A stretch of 20,453 bases of DNA from UBA1876 sp964515395. Lineage in GTDB: Bacteria > Synergistota > Synergistia > Synergistales > Thermovirgaceae. The stretch is from the NCBI GenBank assembly GCA_964515395.1, contig CAZERC010000025.1, positions 1-20,453 on the forward strand. Direction: 5' to 3'. This document shows positions 13,232 through 20,361 of the stretch, in pieces; positions within the stretch are counted from its first letter, which is position 1; each line of letters begins with the position of its first letter. Under the pieces are notes generated by a model. That model ran no database searches. It worked only from the letters and a program-made list of their open reading frames with translations, and was not told where the DNA came from. The position numbers and the translations under genes are program-made.

Positions 13232-14005
13232 TCAGTTTCCAGCGGTTTCGGACAGCTGTGATGAAGGCATGAACGTCAGGGTCACGGCGGTGACGTTGTC
13301 CTGGTAGGGATTGGCCGCCGCGAGGGCTTCCCGCACGAGGGCGTGGGCCGCATCCGTGGGGGCGCCTTTCAGGCAGGAGAGCATTGCCTGGCTGGAGAGG
13401 GTGTTGAAGAGGCCGTCGGAAGCCAGGAGCAGACAATCCCCCTCTCCGGCGGAAAAGGGCCTTTCGGACCTCGAGACCTTCTCGAGACGCCCTCTCCCGA
13501 TGAAGCTGGTAATCGCCTCCGGGGGAGACCACAAAAGCGCATTCCTTTCGGGGGCGTCTCCCCTGCGGTGCCTTTCCCTGAGCTCCTCTTTGACGGTGTG
13601 GTCCCGGCTGAGCTGTTTGAGAAGACCCTTCCGAAACAGGTACACCCGGCTGTCGCCCACGGAGACCCACCAGGCAGAATTCCCTTCCGTCAGGGCTGCG
13701 ACAAGGGTGGTTCCCACGGATCCGGGAAGTCCCTCTTTCGCCGCCATGTCCCAGACGGCGCGGTCGGTTCCCGAGGCGACTGCAAAGAGAAGCGCTGCGG
13801 GATCTTCCTCCCGGAAAGATCTCTCCTGAAAGATGGTTCCGGCGGTTTTGACGGCTTCTTCCGCGGCTTCGGCACCCAGCGGCATGCCGCCCATGCCGTC
13901 GGCCACAACGGCCAGCAGCCGGTTTCCTTCATGCCACATGTTCCAGCGGTCCTCCTGGCGTCGCCGGCTTCCCTGCCTCTGGTCTCCATCGCAGATCCAG
14001 GTCAT
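13232..14005 (-). CDS. PP2C-family (PPM) protein serine/threonine phosphatase
   Basis: A 257-residue single-domain phosphatase with the PPM motifs in order: RRRQEDR (14-20), VADGMGGMPLG (34-44) with metal ligand D36, GSVGTTLVAAL (95-105), VSVGDSRVYLFRKG (114-127), LASDGLF (194-200) with D197, and QDNVTAV (235-241) with D236. These residues bind the two Mn/Mg ions that activate water for phosphoserine/phosphothreonine hydrolysis. There is no membrane segment or extra domain, so it resembles Stp/PrpC partners of Hanks-type kinases. No kinase gene is in the window. Start: ATG at 14005 with AGGAGGG five bases upstream. It is divergent from the solute-binding/HD-GYP gene, and the shared region carries repeated TGTACAAT. 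Confidence 0.93.
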   Translation of the reverse strand: MTWICDGDQRQGSRRRQEDRWNMWHEGNRLLAVVADGMGGMPLGAEAAEEAVKTAGTIFQERSFREEDPAALLFAVASGTDRAVWDMAAKEGLPGSVGTTLVAALTEGNSAWWVSVGDSRVYLFRKGLLKQLSRDHTVKEELRERHRRGDAPERNALLWSPPEAITSFIGRGRLEKVSRSERPFSAGEGDCLLLASDGLFNTLSSQAMLSCLKGAPTDAAHALVREALAAANPYQDNVTAVTLTFMPSSQLSETAGN

Positions 14006-14072
14006 GGCATCCCTCCTGAGCGATGAAAAATCCTGTGTTCCAATGATGTCACTTTTAATCCTGACACATCAC

Positions 14073-14105
14073 ATTGTACAATACGTAACGATCCTGCTGT
14101 ACAAT
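14073..14105. promoter_or_regulatory. Divergent control region with repeated TGTACAAT
   Basis: TGTACAAT occurs at 14075-14082, as part of the perfect palindrome ATTGTACAAT at 14073-14082, and again at 14098-14105, 23 bases apart, or about two helical turns. TACAAT at 14100-14105 can act as the -10 box for the HD-GYP gene (GTG at 14175), and TACAAT on the minus strand (14078-14073) for the phosphatase gene. Neither has a good -35, so either a regulator binds the repeats or they are simply back-to-back -10 boxes. Confidence 0.4.
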
Positions 14106-14174
14106 AGGGAAATGCCGTGCTCCATTCATTGTCAGGATGTTTCCGTATCTGTGCTGCCCTGAGGAGGGGGTTCC

Positions 14175-16085
14175 GTGTTCCGGCGCCTGGCCTGTCCCGC
14201 CCTTTTCCTTCTGATGCTCGCTTTTTGCTGCCCTTCGCCCGCCTGGTCGGAGCAGGAAGTCCTCGTCGGCGCCTACGAAAACCCCCCGCTTATCTTCACC
14301 GACGCAAACGGGAACTGGCGGGGCGTGTATCCCGATGTCCTCCGCGCGGTGGCGGCGGAAAACGACTGGGCCATCCGCTATGTCCCGGGAACATTTGTAG
14401 AGTGCCTCGAGCGGCTCGAGCGGGGCGAAATCGATGTCATGACCTCCATTGCCTGGTCGGAGGAACGCGAGCAGCGCTTCGATTTCACGAATCAGACTGT
14501 GCTCTCGAACTGGGGCGTCGTGTACACCCGGGCATCCCTCCCGATCAGTTCCATCTTCGATCTCAACGGGCGGGTCGTGGCTGTGGAGCGTGGTGACATT
14601 TTCGGGAAGGAGTTCATGCGGCTTGCCGCCGATTTCGGCATCGATTGCGACTTTCTCGAAATGGAGAGCATCGAAGACGTCTTTCGCACCCTCTCCACGG
14701 GACGGGCCGATGCCGGCGTGGTAAACCGGATCTTTGCGGCCAGGCATGAAGACCTGTTTGACGTCTATCCCACCAAATTCATATTCAGCCCCGTGGATCT
14801 TCGTTTCGCCGTTCAAAAAGACAAAAACAATGTCATCATACAGATTCTGGACTTCCACCTTGCAGAAATGAACCGGGATCCGAATTCCGTCTTGCACCAG
14901 TCCGTTGTGAAATGGGTCGGCGGCGGCAACCTGGTGGAAACAACTCCGGAGTACCTCAAGTACCTCCTTTGGGGCGGTGCCTTTCTTGTCGTTCTGGTCC
15001 TTTTTCTCGCCCATGCGGGTTTCAGGCTTCGCAGGCAGGTCTGGCACCGGTCGAGGGAACTTTTGAAGAGCAAGCAGGACCTTGTCCGGGAGAAGGTCTT
15101 TCTGGAAAAGCTTTTCGAGGAGATCCCCGATGCCGTGGTCCTGGAGAACCCCTACAGTTCCGTCATCCAGAGGATCAATGCCGGTTTTACACGGATTTTC
15201 GGGTTCACCGCCGACGAGGCCAAAGGGAAAACCCTCAATGACCTGGTCGTTCCCGAAGACCGGCTGGAGGAAGGGCGGGAATACGATGCCAAGGGCGCCA
15301 TGGGAGAGAACCTTTTCGCTGAAACGGTCCGGCAGAGGAAGGACGGGACTTTGGTGGATGTCATCATGTCGGCGGTCCCCGTCTATGTCGAAAAGCGGCT
15401 CGTGGCGATCTACACCATTTACAGGGATGTGACGGAGCTCAAGAACGTGGAGAGGGACCTGGTCACAAGCCGCAACGCCGCCCGTGAGAACTACCGGAAC
15501 ATGGAGAGAACCTGGGAACAGACCGTGTCAGTTCTTTCGGCAGTGGCGGAGTCCCGTGACCCCTATACGGCGGGCCACCAGCGGCGTGTGGCGGAGCTCT
15601 CGGTGGCCATCGCCCGGGAACTCATGTTCCGTGAGGAAAAGGTCAAGGCCATTGACCTGGCCGCACAGCTCCACGACATCGGCAAGATCAACGTCCCCAC
15701 GGAGATCCTCAGCAAGCCCGGCGTCCTGGGTGAACTCGAGATGGACATCATCAGGACCCACCCGCGGACAGGGTATGAAATCCTCAAGGATATCGATCTC
15801 CCCTGGGATCTGGCGGAGATAATCCTTCAGCATCACGAACGACCCGACGGATCGGGATATCCCCGCGGGCTCAAGGGTGAAAGCATCCTTTCCGAAGCCA
15901 GGATCATCGCCGTGGCCGACGTGGTGGAAGCCATGTCCTTCCACCGTCCCTATCGGCCCGCACGGGGCATCGAGCTAGCCCTTGCCGAAATAGAAAGCCA
16001 CAGCGGGACCCTCTACGACAGAGCCGCCGTCAGGGCCTGCCTCTCTCTCTTCAGGGAAAAGGGCTTTTCCTTTACCTCCAGCTGA
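14175..16085 (+). CDS. Solute-binding domain / PAS / HD-GYP sensor, putative cyclic-di-GMP phosphodiesterase
   Basis: A 636-residue one-component membrane sensor. In order: signal peptide (about 1-25), periplasmic SBP_bac_3-type domain (about 28-250, VGAYENPPLIF, DVMTSIAWSEEREQRFDFT) like amino-acid-binding proteins, transmembrane helix (about 264-283), short coiled coil, PAS domain (306-422, ending TIYRDVTELK), and HD-GYP domain (about 445-625). The HD-GYP motifs are intact: H500-D501 in LHDIGKINVP, HHERPDGSGYP (553-563), and IIAVADVVEAM. Such domains hydrolyse cyclic-di-GMP using a metal centre. The likely role is to alter cyclic-di-GMP levels when an amino acid or similar solute is bound outside. 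Start: GTG with GAGGAGGGGG upstream, chosen because the signal peptide begins there. It is divergent from the phosphatase gene. Confidence 0.92.
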   Translation: MFRRLACPALFLLMLAFCCPSPAWSEQEVLVGAYENPPLIFTDANGNWRGVYPDVLRAVAAENDWAIRYVPGTFVECLERLERGEIDVMTSIAWSEEREQRFDFTNQTVLSNWGVVYTRASLPISSIFDLNGRVVAVERGDIFGKEFMRLAADFGIDCDFLEMESIEDVFRTLSTGRADAGVVNRIFAARHEDLFDVYPTKFIFSPVDLRFAVQKDKNNVIIQILDFHLAEMNRDPNSVLHQSVVKWVGGGNLVETTPEYLKYLLWGGAFLVVLVLFLAHAGFRLRRQVWHRSRELLKSKQDLVREKVFLEKLFEEIPDAVVLENPYSSVIQRINAGFTRIFGFTADEAKGKTLNDLVVPEDRLEEGREYDAKGAMGENLFAETVRQRKDGTLVDVIMSAVPVYVEKRLVAIYTIYRDVTELKNVERDLVTSRNAARENYRNMERTWEQTVSVLSAVAESRDPYTAGHQRRVAELSVAIARELMFREEKVKAIDLAAQLHDIGKINVPTEILSKPGVLGELEMDIIRTHPRTGYEILKDIDLPWDLAEIILQHHERPDGSGYPRGLKGESILSEARIIAVADVVEAMSFHRPYRPARGIELALAEIESHSGTLYDRAAVRACLSLFREKGFSFTSS

Positions 16086-16130
16086 AACGGGCTTTTCGGA
16101 GCCTTCTCCTTTCGTTCCCCCTCGGGGGGG

Positions 16131-16139
16131 TGATATAAT
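16131..16139 (+). promoter_or_regulatory. Extended -10 promoter of the leader ORF / baeRF gene
   Basis: TGATATAAT is a perfect extended -10 (TGn plus consensus TATAAT). It sits just downstream of a C/G-rich run (CCCCCTCGGGGG) that occupies the spacer, with no good -35. The predicted start is near 16146, so the transcript begins about 17 bases before the GGAGG of the 21-codon leader ORF. Confidence 0.6.
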
Positions 16140-16177
16140 TTAGCAGAACGACGCATTACCTCGGAGGCCGAATCTTT

Positions 16178-16243
16178 ATGGAAGAAGCCCGGACCATTCC
16201 CGGAAAGAAAAACGAACAGGCACGTGAAAAGGGGAGGAGATGA
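16178..16243 (+). CDS. 21-codon leader ORF upstream of the baeRF gene
   Basis: An ATG with GGAGG ten bases upstream opens a 21-codon frame, MEEARTIPGKKNEQAREKGR plus a final R, ending in TGA at 16241-16243. It has no signal or membrane segment and is rich in charged residues. It lies between an extended -10 promoter and the baeRF start at 16279. Its last codons and stop form a perfect hairpin with the bases that follow, so translation of this ORF would open or mask that hairpin. A leader-peptide role is inferred from position; an expressed small protein is also possible. Nothing shows that the peptide sequence itself matters. Confidence 0.45.
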   Translation: MEEARTIPGKKNEQAREKGRR

Positions 16244-16251
16244 TCCTCCCC
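16231..16251 (+). promoter_or_regulatory. Perfect hairpin with a stop codon in its loop
   Basis: GGGGAGGA (16231-16238) pairs perfectly with TCCTCCCC (16244-16251) around the five-base loop GATGA. The loop contains the TGA stop of the leader ORF. The 5' arm carries an internal GGAGGA resembling a ribosome-binding site. No U-tract follows, so it is not a standard terminator. It lies 12 bases before the AAAGGAGG that serves the baeRF gene. Confidence 0.55.
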
Positions 16252-16278
16252 TGTGTGATCATAAAGGAGGCGTTGCCC

Positions 16279-17397
16279 ATGCACGTAATGACGAGAGATG
16301 AAGTATTCACGTTGACAGAGCACGCCGGGGGGCCGAGCATCTCGCTGTACATGGCGAACCCCGCACCGCAGGACCCCAAAAAGAGCCAGATCCGGTTCAA
16401 GTCCCTTCTCAAGGAGGTGGAAAGCCGGCTTGAAGACGCTCCCCTCAGGCCCCGGCAGAAAGATGAAATCATCGGACCCGCGAGGGCGCTTCTTTCGGAT
16501 TCCATGTTCTGGGAGCGCCAGTCCGCCGGACTCGCCGTGTTTCTTGCACCCGGGTTTTCCAGGATTTACCGTCTCCCCATGAGTGTGACCGACATGGTCA
16601 TGGTTTCGGAGCATTTCCACATCAAGCCGCTCCTTTCGCTGCTGAGTGGTGATGAGGAATTTTACATCCTGGGGTTGAGCCAGAAGCAGATCCGGCTTCT
16701 CCACTGCACCAGGGACAGCGTCAGGGAGCTTGAGCCCGAAGGCGTTCCGGAAAGTCTGTCCGAGGCCCTCCAGTACGAACCCCTGGAAAAGCAGGGACAG
16801 TTCGGAGGCGGGACGTCAGGCCAGTTCCACGTCCATGGAGCCGGCGACGAGGATTTCAAGGACAACATCTTCCGGTTTTTCAGAAAGGTCGACAACGGTC
16901 TGAAAGACATCCTCAAGGGAGGAAGTCCCCTTGTGCTGGCTGGAGTGTCGTACATTCTCTCCATATACAGGGAGGCGAACACCTATCAGGGTCTCGTGGA
17001 GGAGGCCATCGAAGGCAACCCGGAGAATGCGAGCCCCGGGGATTTGCACAAGAAAGCCTGGGAGATCGTGGAACCCATCTTCAACAAGGCCCGGCAGGAG
17101 GCAAGAGAAAAATTCGGGAACCTCCAGGGGACGGGCAAGGCTTCGAACCAGCTGGAGGAAGTTGTCCCGGCTGCCGCCTCTGGACGTGTGGATACGCTTT
17201 TTGTGGCCCTCGGCCGCCAGATCATGGGGCGATTTGACGAGAGTTCCAATGCGGTCGAGACGGATGGAGAAACGGCGGAAAGAGACCTCCTCGACCTCGC
17301 CGCCTCGAGGACATTGCAAAACGGGGGGACGGTCTATGCCGTAGGGGTCGAAGACGTCCCCGGCGGGGCTGATGTTGCGGCCATCTTTCGTTACTGA
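16279..17397 (+). CDS. Bacterial archaeo-eukaryotic release factor-like protein (baeRF family)
   Basis: A 372-residue cytosolic protein. Landmarks are SISLYMANPAPQDP (20-33), IRFKSLLKEVESRL (38-51), WERQSAGLAVFLAPGFSRIY (78-97), HIKPLLSLLSGDEEFYILGL (114-133), REANTYQGLVEEAIEGNPEN (231-250) and a C-terminal L7Ae-like segment with RVDTLFVALGRQIMGRF (303-319). This layout matches the baeRF group, bacterial relatives of eRF1/Pelota proposed to act on ribosomes. A glycine-rich loop, GGGTSGQF (176-183), followed by IFRFFRKV, resembles the GGQ loop region of release factors, though it is not an exact GGQ. The exact subfamily and any function are not established. Start 16279 was chosen for AAAGGAGG eight bases upstream. 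It is followed by a strong terminator and is probably transcribed with only its leader ORF. Confidence 0.75.
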   Translation: MHVMTRDEVFTLTEHAGGPSISLYMANPAPQDPKKSQIRFKSLLKEVESRLEDAPLRPRQKDEIIGPARALLSDSMFWERQSAGLAVFLAPGFSRIYRLPMSVTDMVMVSEHFHIKPLLSLLSGDEEFYILGLSQKQIRLLHCTRDSVRELEPEGVPESLSEALQYEPLEKQGQFGGGTSGQFHVHGAGDEDFKDNIFRFFRKVDNGLKDILKGGSPLVLAGVSYILSIYREANTYQGLVEEAIEGNPENASPGDLHKKAWEIVEPIFNKARQEAREKFGNLQGTGKASNQLEEVVPAAASGRVDTLFVALGRQIMGRFDESSNAVETDGETAERDLLDLAASRTLQNGGTVYAVGVEDVPGGADVAAIFRY

Positions 17398-17419
17398 TGG
17401 CTTGAGGAAAAGAAGTGAC

Positions 17420-17453
17420 GGGGCGGCCCCCAGGGGAGCCGCCCCTTGTTTTT
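17420..17453 (+). terminator. Rho-independent terminator after the baeRF gene
   Basis: GGGGCGGC (17420-17427) pairs with GCCGCCCC (17438-17445), with a further CCCC/GGGG inside, and is followed directly by TTGTTTTT. It lies 23 bases after the baeRF stop codon. Confidence 0.9.
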
Positions 17454-17528
17454 GCAGAGAAGGCTTGAAGGGGGAAACCGTATACAACACAGTATATTGA
17501 GTCTTTTGTCTGAATTGTGGTGTGTATA

Positions 17529-17556
17529 TTGACAATTATAAAAAACTTGATATTCT
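17529..17556 (+). promoter_or_regulatory. Promoter of the 41-residue small protein gene
   Basis: A perfect TTGACA (17529-17534), a 16-base A/T-rich spacer and TATTCT (17551-17556). Upstream, GTATATTGA is repeated at 17492-17500 and 17524-17532, 32 bases apart, with the second copy overlapping the -35. A regulator could bind these repeats. The predicted leader to the ATG at 17622 is about 60 bases. Confidence 0.6.
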
Positions 17557-17621
17557 AATGGCTGTAACGAAATGCGTTCCATGACTAACATTTGGTGCGA
17601 ACCATATCAGGAGGTTACATC

Positions 17622-17747
17622 ATGGCACATTTCAGACAGGAAGTCCGCAACACCGGCAAGGATGTTCTGGGAACCTTTGCCGTTGCAGCGTCAACGATCA
17701 CGGGCGCGACCTACGGTGTCGCCAGTCTCATGATCCAGTATTTGTAA
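17622..17747 (+). CDS. Small 41-residue protein, unknown function, possible membrane peptide
   Basis: The ATG has AGGAGG seven bases upstream and a consensus-like promoter about 65 bases upstream. The product starts MAHFRQEVRNTGKDVLGTFA and ends GVASLMIQYL. A polar, basic N-terminal third (residues 1-14) precedes a long mildly hydrophobic stretch rich in A, T, G, S and V (15-40) that could form one membrane helix. There is no cysteine, no double-glycine leader and no signal peptidase site. No modification, export or immunity gene is adjacent, so there is no specific support for a bacteriocin. It stands alone between the baeRF terminator and a perfect GC hairpin, which argues for a separate transcription unit. 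I do not recognise the family. Confidence 0.7.
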   Translation: MAHFRQEVRNTGKDVLGTFAVAASTITGATYGVASLMIQYL

Positions 17748-17790
17748 ATTTGTTGCTTCTCCTTTCTCTCCTTTCGTTTCCAGGATAGAT

Positions 17791-17817
17791 GACGGCCCCG
17801 GGTAACCCGGGGCCGTC
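17791..17817 (+). terminator. Strong GC hairpin after the small protein gene
   Basis: A perfect 12-base-pair stem, GACGGCCCCGGG (17791-17802) with CCCGGGGCCGTC (17806-17817), around the loop TAA, 43 bases after the small-gene stop. There is no clean U-tract, only a later CGTCGTATTT. It is therefore a probable terminator or an mRNA 3'-end stabiliser. Confidence 0.6.
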
Positions 17818-17870
17818 CGTCGTATTTGGGGTACACTTGGGGAAAGATGTTTCACAAGGAGTGTTCACCC

Positions 17871-18431
17871 ATGCCGAACCGCTGCCCCTGGGCCGAAGCA
17901 CACCCCCTCCTCAGGGAGTATCATGACACGGAGTGGGGTCTCCCGCTTCATGACGACCGGAAGCTTTTTGAATTCCTTCTCCTCGAGGGGTTCCAGGCGG
18001 GGCTGAGCTGGCTGACCATCCTGAAAAAACGCGAAAATTTCCGCAAGGCCCTGGAGGGTTTCCACCCGGAATGCCTCGCCCGCTGGAGTGAAAACGAGAT
18101 TGCCCGCGCCCTGACCGACAGGGGAATCATCAGAAACCGCCGCAAGATCGAAGGTGCCGTGAAAAACGCCAGGGCCTTTCTGGGCGTTCGCGAGGAATTC
18201 GGCTCCTTCTCGGATTACATGTGGCGCTTCGTGGAGGGCAAGCCTGTGGTCAATTCGTGGAAGGTCCCTTCCGAGGTCCCTGCGGAGACACCGCTCTCGC
18301 GGAGGATGAGCAGGGACCTCAGACAGCGGGGCTTTTGTTTCGTCGGACCCGTCGTTGTCTACAGTCACATGCAGGCTGTTGGAATGGTCAACGATCACCT
18401 CGTCGACTGTTTTCGCTACGGCGAGGTGTGA
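17871..18431 (+). CDS. tag: DNA-3-methyladenine glycosylase I
   Basis: A 186-residue enzyme, essentially the length of E. coli Tag, that cuts 3-methyladenine from alkylated DNA to start base-excision repair. The zinc-snap ligands are all present: C5 in RCPWA, H18 in EYHDTEWG, and H176 and C180 in NDHLVDC. The helix-hairpin-helix and base-pocket signature LFEFLLLEGFQAGLSW, followed by TILKKRENF, is intact. The frame is open further upstream to 17826. The start at 17871 was chosen because AAGGAG lies nine bases before it and the family N-terminus begins there. The 3' end overlaps the convergent YgiQ-type gene by 44 bases. No ada or other alkylation-response gene is nearby. Confidence 0.95.
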   Translation: MPNRCPWAEAHPLLREYHDTEWGLPLHDDRKLFEFLLLEGFQAGLSWLTILKKRENFRKALEGFHPECLARWSENEIARALTDRGIIRNRRKIEGAVKNARAFLGVREEFGSFSDYMWRFVEGKPVVNSWKVPSEVPAETPLSRRMSRDLRQRGFCFVGPVVVYSHMQAVGMVNDHLVDCFRYGEV

Positions 18432-20361
18432 AAAGGTCGGGTGACTTCTTTTCGCCTGTGCGGCGCCTTTTCTGCGCCCCGGGACGTTTTTTTGCCCGCT
18501 GCCGCGAGCCTTTTTTGGTGACCGGTGCCGGAGTTATGAGGCACTTCGGCCCTTTCCCGATGAGGTCTTCCCGGCCCGCCTCGCGCAGGGCCTGTTCCAC
18601 GAGCTTGCGGTTGTTCGGGTTTCTGTACTGAAGCAGCGCCCGCTGCATGGCCTTTTCTTTCGGGCTTTTCGGAACATGGACGGCTTCTTCCGTGACGGGG
18701 TCGAGGCCCGTCCAGTACATGCAGGTCGAAAGGGTTCCCGGAGTGGGAATGAAGTCCTGGACCTGCTCGGGCTGGTACCGGATGTCACGCAGGAACTCCG
18801 CGAGTTCCACGGCGTCCTTGAGGGTGCTTCCCGGATGGCTGGACATGAGATAGGGCACGAGAAACTGTTTTTTCCCCGCCTTGTTGCTGGCTTCCTCAAA
18901 CTTTTTTCTGAAGGTCAGGAAGGTCTGTTTGTCACTTTTTCGCATCCTGTCAGTGACGGCTTTTGAAACATGTTCCGGAGCGACCTTGAGCTGGCCGCTG
19001 ACGTGGTGGGCACAGAGCTCCTCCAGGAATGTTTCGTTCCCGTCGGCCAAAAGGTAGTCGTACCGGACGCCCGACCGAACGAAGACTTTCTTCACGCCAG
19101 GGAGGGAACGGGCTTCGCGGAGGATGCCGAGATATTCGCCATGGCCGGTTTTGAGGTTGGGGCAGGGAGTCGGCCAGAGGCATTGTCTGTTCTTGCAGGA
19201 AGTTCCCTTGTCCTGGCGGGTGCAGGCCGGGACGTGAAAGTTCGCCGTGGGGCCCCCGATGTCGTGGATGTAGCCCTTGAAACCCGGCAGTTTCGTCAAA
19301 AGGCGCGCTTCGCGCAGAATCGAGGCACGGCTCCTGGGCTGGATGATCCGCCCCTGATGGGAGGAAAGGGCGCAAAAGGCGCATCCTCCGAAGCAGCCGC
19401 GGTGGGCGGTGATGCTGAATTTCACTTCCTCCAGGGCGGGAACCCCGCCTTGCGTTTCGCAGGACGGGTGCCACTCCCTGGTATAGGGGAGTTCATAGAC
19501 GGCGTCGAGCTCTTTCGGAGTCATGGGCCATGACGGCGGGTTCTGCACCACCCAGCGGGTGTCCACCTTTTGTGCGACGGGGCGGCCGCGTGCCGGGTCC
19601 TGCTCGCCGTCGGCGAGACGGAAGGCCTCGGCAAAGGCTTTTTTGTCCCGGGCCGCTTCCTCGAAGGAGGGGATCTCCAGGGCGTCCGGGAAATTTTCGG
19701 GTTCCCGGGTCATGACGCAGGTGCCCCTGACGTTGGTGATCGCTTCAGGCTTTTCACCCGCGTCGAGGCGACGGGCGATCTCCAGGATGGGAGTCTCCCC
19801 CATTCCCCATACCAGGATGTCGGCACGGCTGTCGGCGAGGATTGGGCGCCTGACGCGGTCGGACCAGTAATCATAATGGGCGAACCGCCTCAGGCTGGCC
19901 TCGATCCCGCCGATGACGAGGGGGGTATCCTTCCAGAGACTCCTGGCCAGATTGCAGTAGACGATGGTGGCCCTGTCGGGGCGCCTGCCGCCGGTTCCCC
20001 CGGGACTGTATCGGTCGTTTCGGCGGGGCTTTTTCGCCGCCGTGTAGTTGGAAAGCATGCTGTCCAGGTTGCCGGCGGAAATCAAAACGGCCAGGCGGGG
20101 CTTTCCCATGAGGGCGATGTTTTTCGCATCGCGCCAGTCAGGTTGTGCGACGATGCCAACCCGGTATCCTGCGGATTCAAGCACGCGGGGAATCACGGCA
20201 TGGGCGAAACTGGGGTGGTCCACGTAGGCATCGCCTGTGACAAACAGAAAGTCCAGCTCATCCCAGCCGCGCCGCTTCATGTCCTCCAGGTTGACGGGAA
20301 GGAAACGGTCCCGATGTCCTGTCTTTTCACTTCCGGTTTTCGTCACGTGAATCACCTGCAT
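18388..20361 (-). CDS. YgiQ family radical SAM protein
   Basis: A 657-residue radical SAM enzyme, slightly below the usual family length. The N-terminal UPF0313/YgiQ region has RGWDELDFLFVTGDAYVDHP (31-50) and GGIEASLRRFAHYDYWSD (151-168). The cluster motif CFGGCAFC gives C323, C327 and C330 (CX3CX2C), which bind the [4Fe-4S] that cleaves S-adenosylmethionine. GGPTANF (369-375), then CTRQDKGTSC (380-389) and further cysteines up to C400, form a second cysteine-rich region. FIPTPGTLST (537-546) is typical of the C-terminal part. The tail is basic. The reaction is unknown. The start could be the ATG at 20361 or the GTG at 20346, which has a better-placed AGGTGAT. Its 3' end overlaps tag by 44 bases in convergent orientation. 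Confidence 0.93.
   Translation of the reverse strand: MQVIHVTKTGSEKTGHRDRFLPVNLEDMKRRGWDELDFLFVTGDAYVDHPSFAHAVIPRVLESAGYRVGIVAQPDWRDAKNIALMGKPRLAVLISAGNLDSMLSNYTAAKKPRRNDRYSPGGTGGRRPDRATIVYCNLARSLWKDTPLVIGGIEASLRRFAHYDYWSDRVRRPILADSRADILVWGMGETPILEIARRLDAGEKPEAITNVRGTCVMTREPENFPDALEIPSFEEAARDKKAFAEAFRLADGEQDPARGRPVAQKVDTRWVVQNPPSWPMTPKELDAVYELPYTREWHPSCETQGGVPALEEVKFSITAHRGCFGGCAFCALSSHQGRIIQPRSRASILREARLLTKLPGFKGYIHDIGGPTANFHVPACTRQDKGTSCKNRQCLWPTPCPNLKTGHGEYLGILREARSLPGVKKVFVRSGVRYDYLLADGNETFLEELCAHHVSGQLKVAPEHVSKAVTDRMRKSDKQTFLTFRKKFEEASNKAGKKQFLVPYLMSSHPGSTLKDAVELAEFLRDIRYQPEQVQDFIPTPGTLSTCMYWTGLDPVTEEAVHVPKSPKEKAMQRALLQYRNPNNRKLVEQALREAGREDLIGKGPKCLITPAPVTKKGSRQRAKKRPGAQKRRRTGEKKSPDLFTPRRSENSRRGDR

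Noticed and set aside
12862..13272. A 136-codon plus-strand gene between the MFS and phosphatase genes
   Set aside because: No ribosome-binding site, no recognisable domain, overlaps other equally poor frames on both strands and runs into the phosphatase gene antisense.
17622..17747. Bacteriocin precursor
   Set aside because: The small size and hydrophobic tail fit loosely, but there is no leader motif, modification enzyme, exporter or immunity gene nearby.
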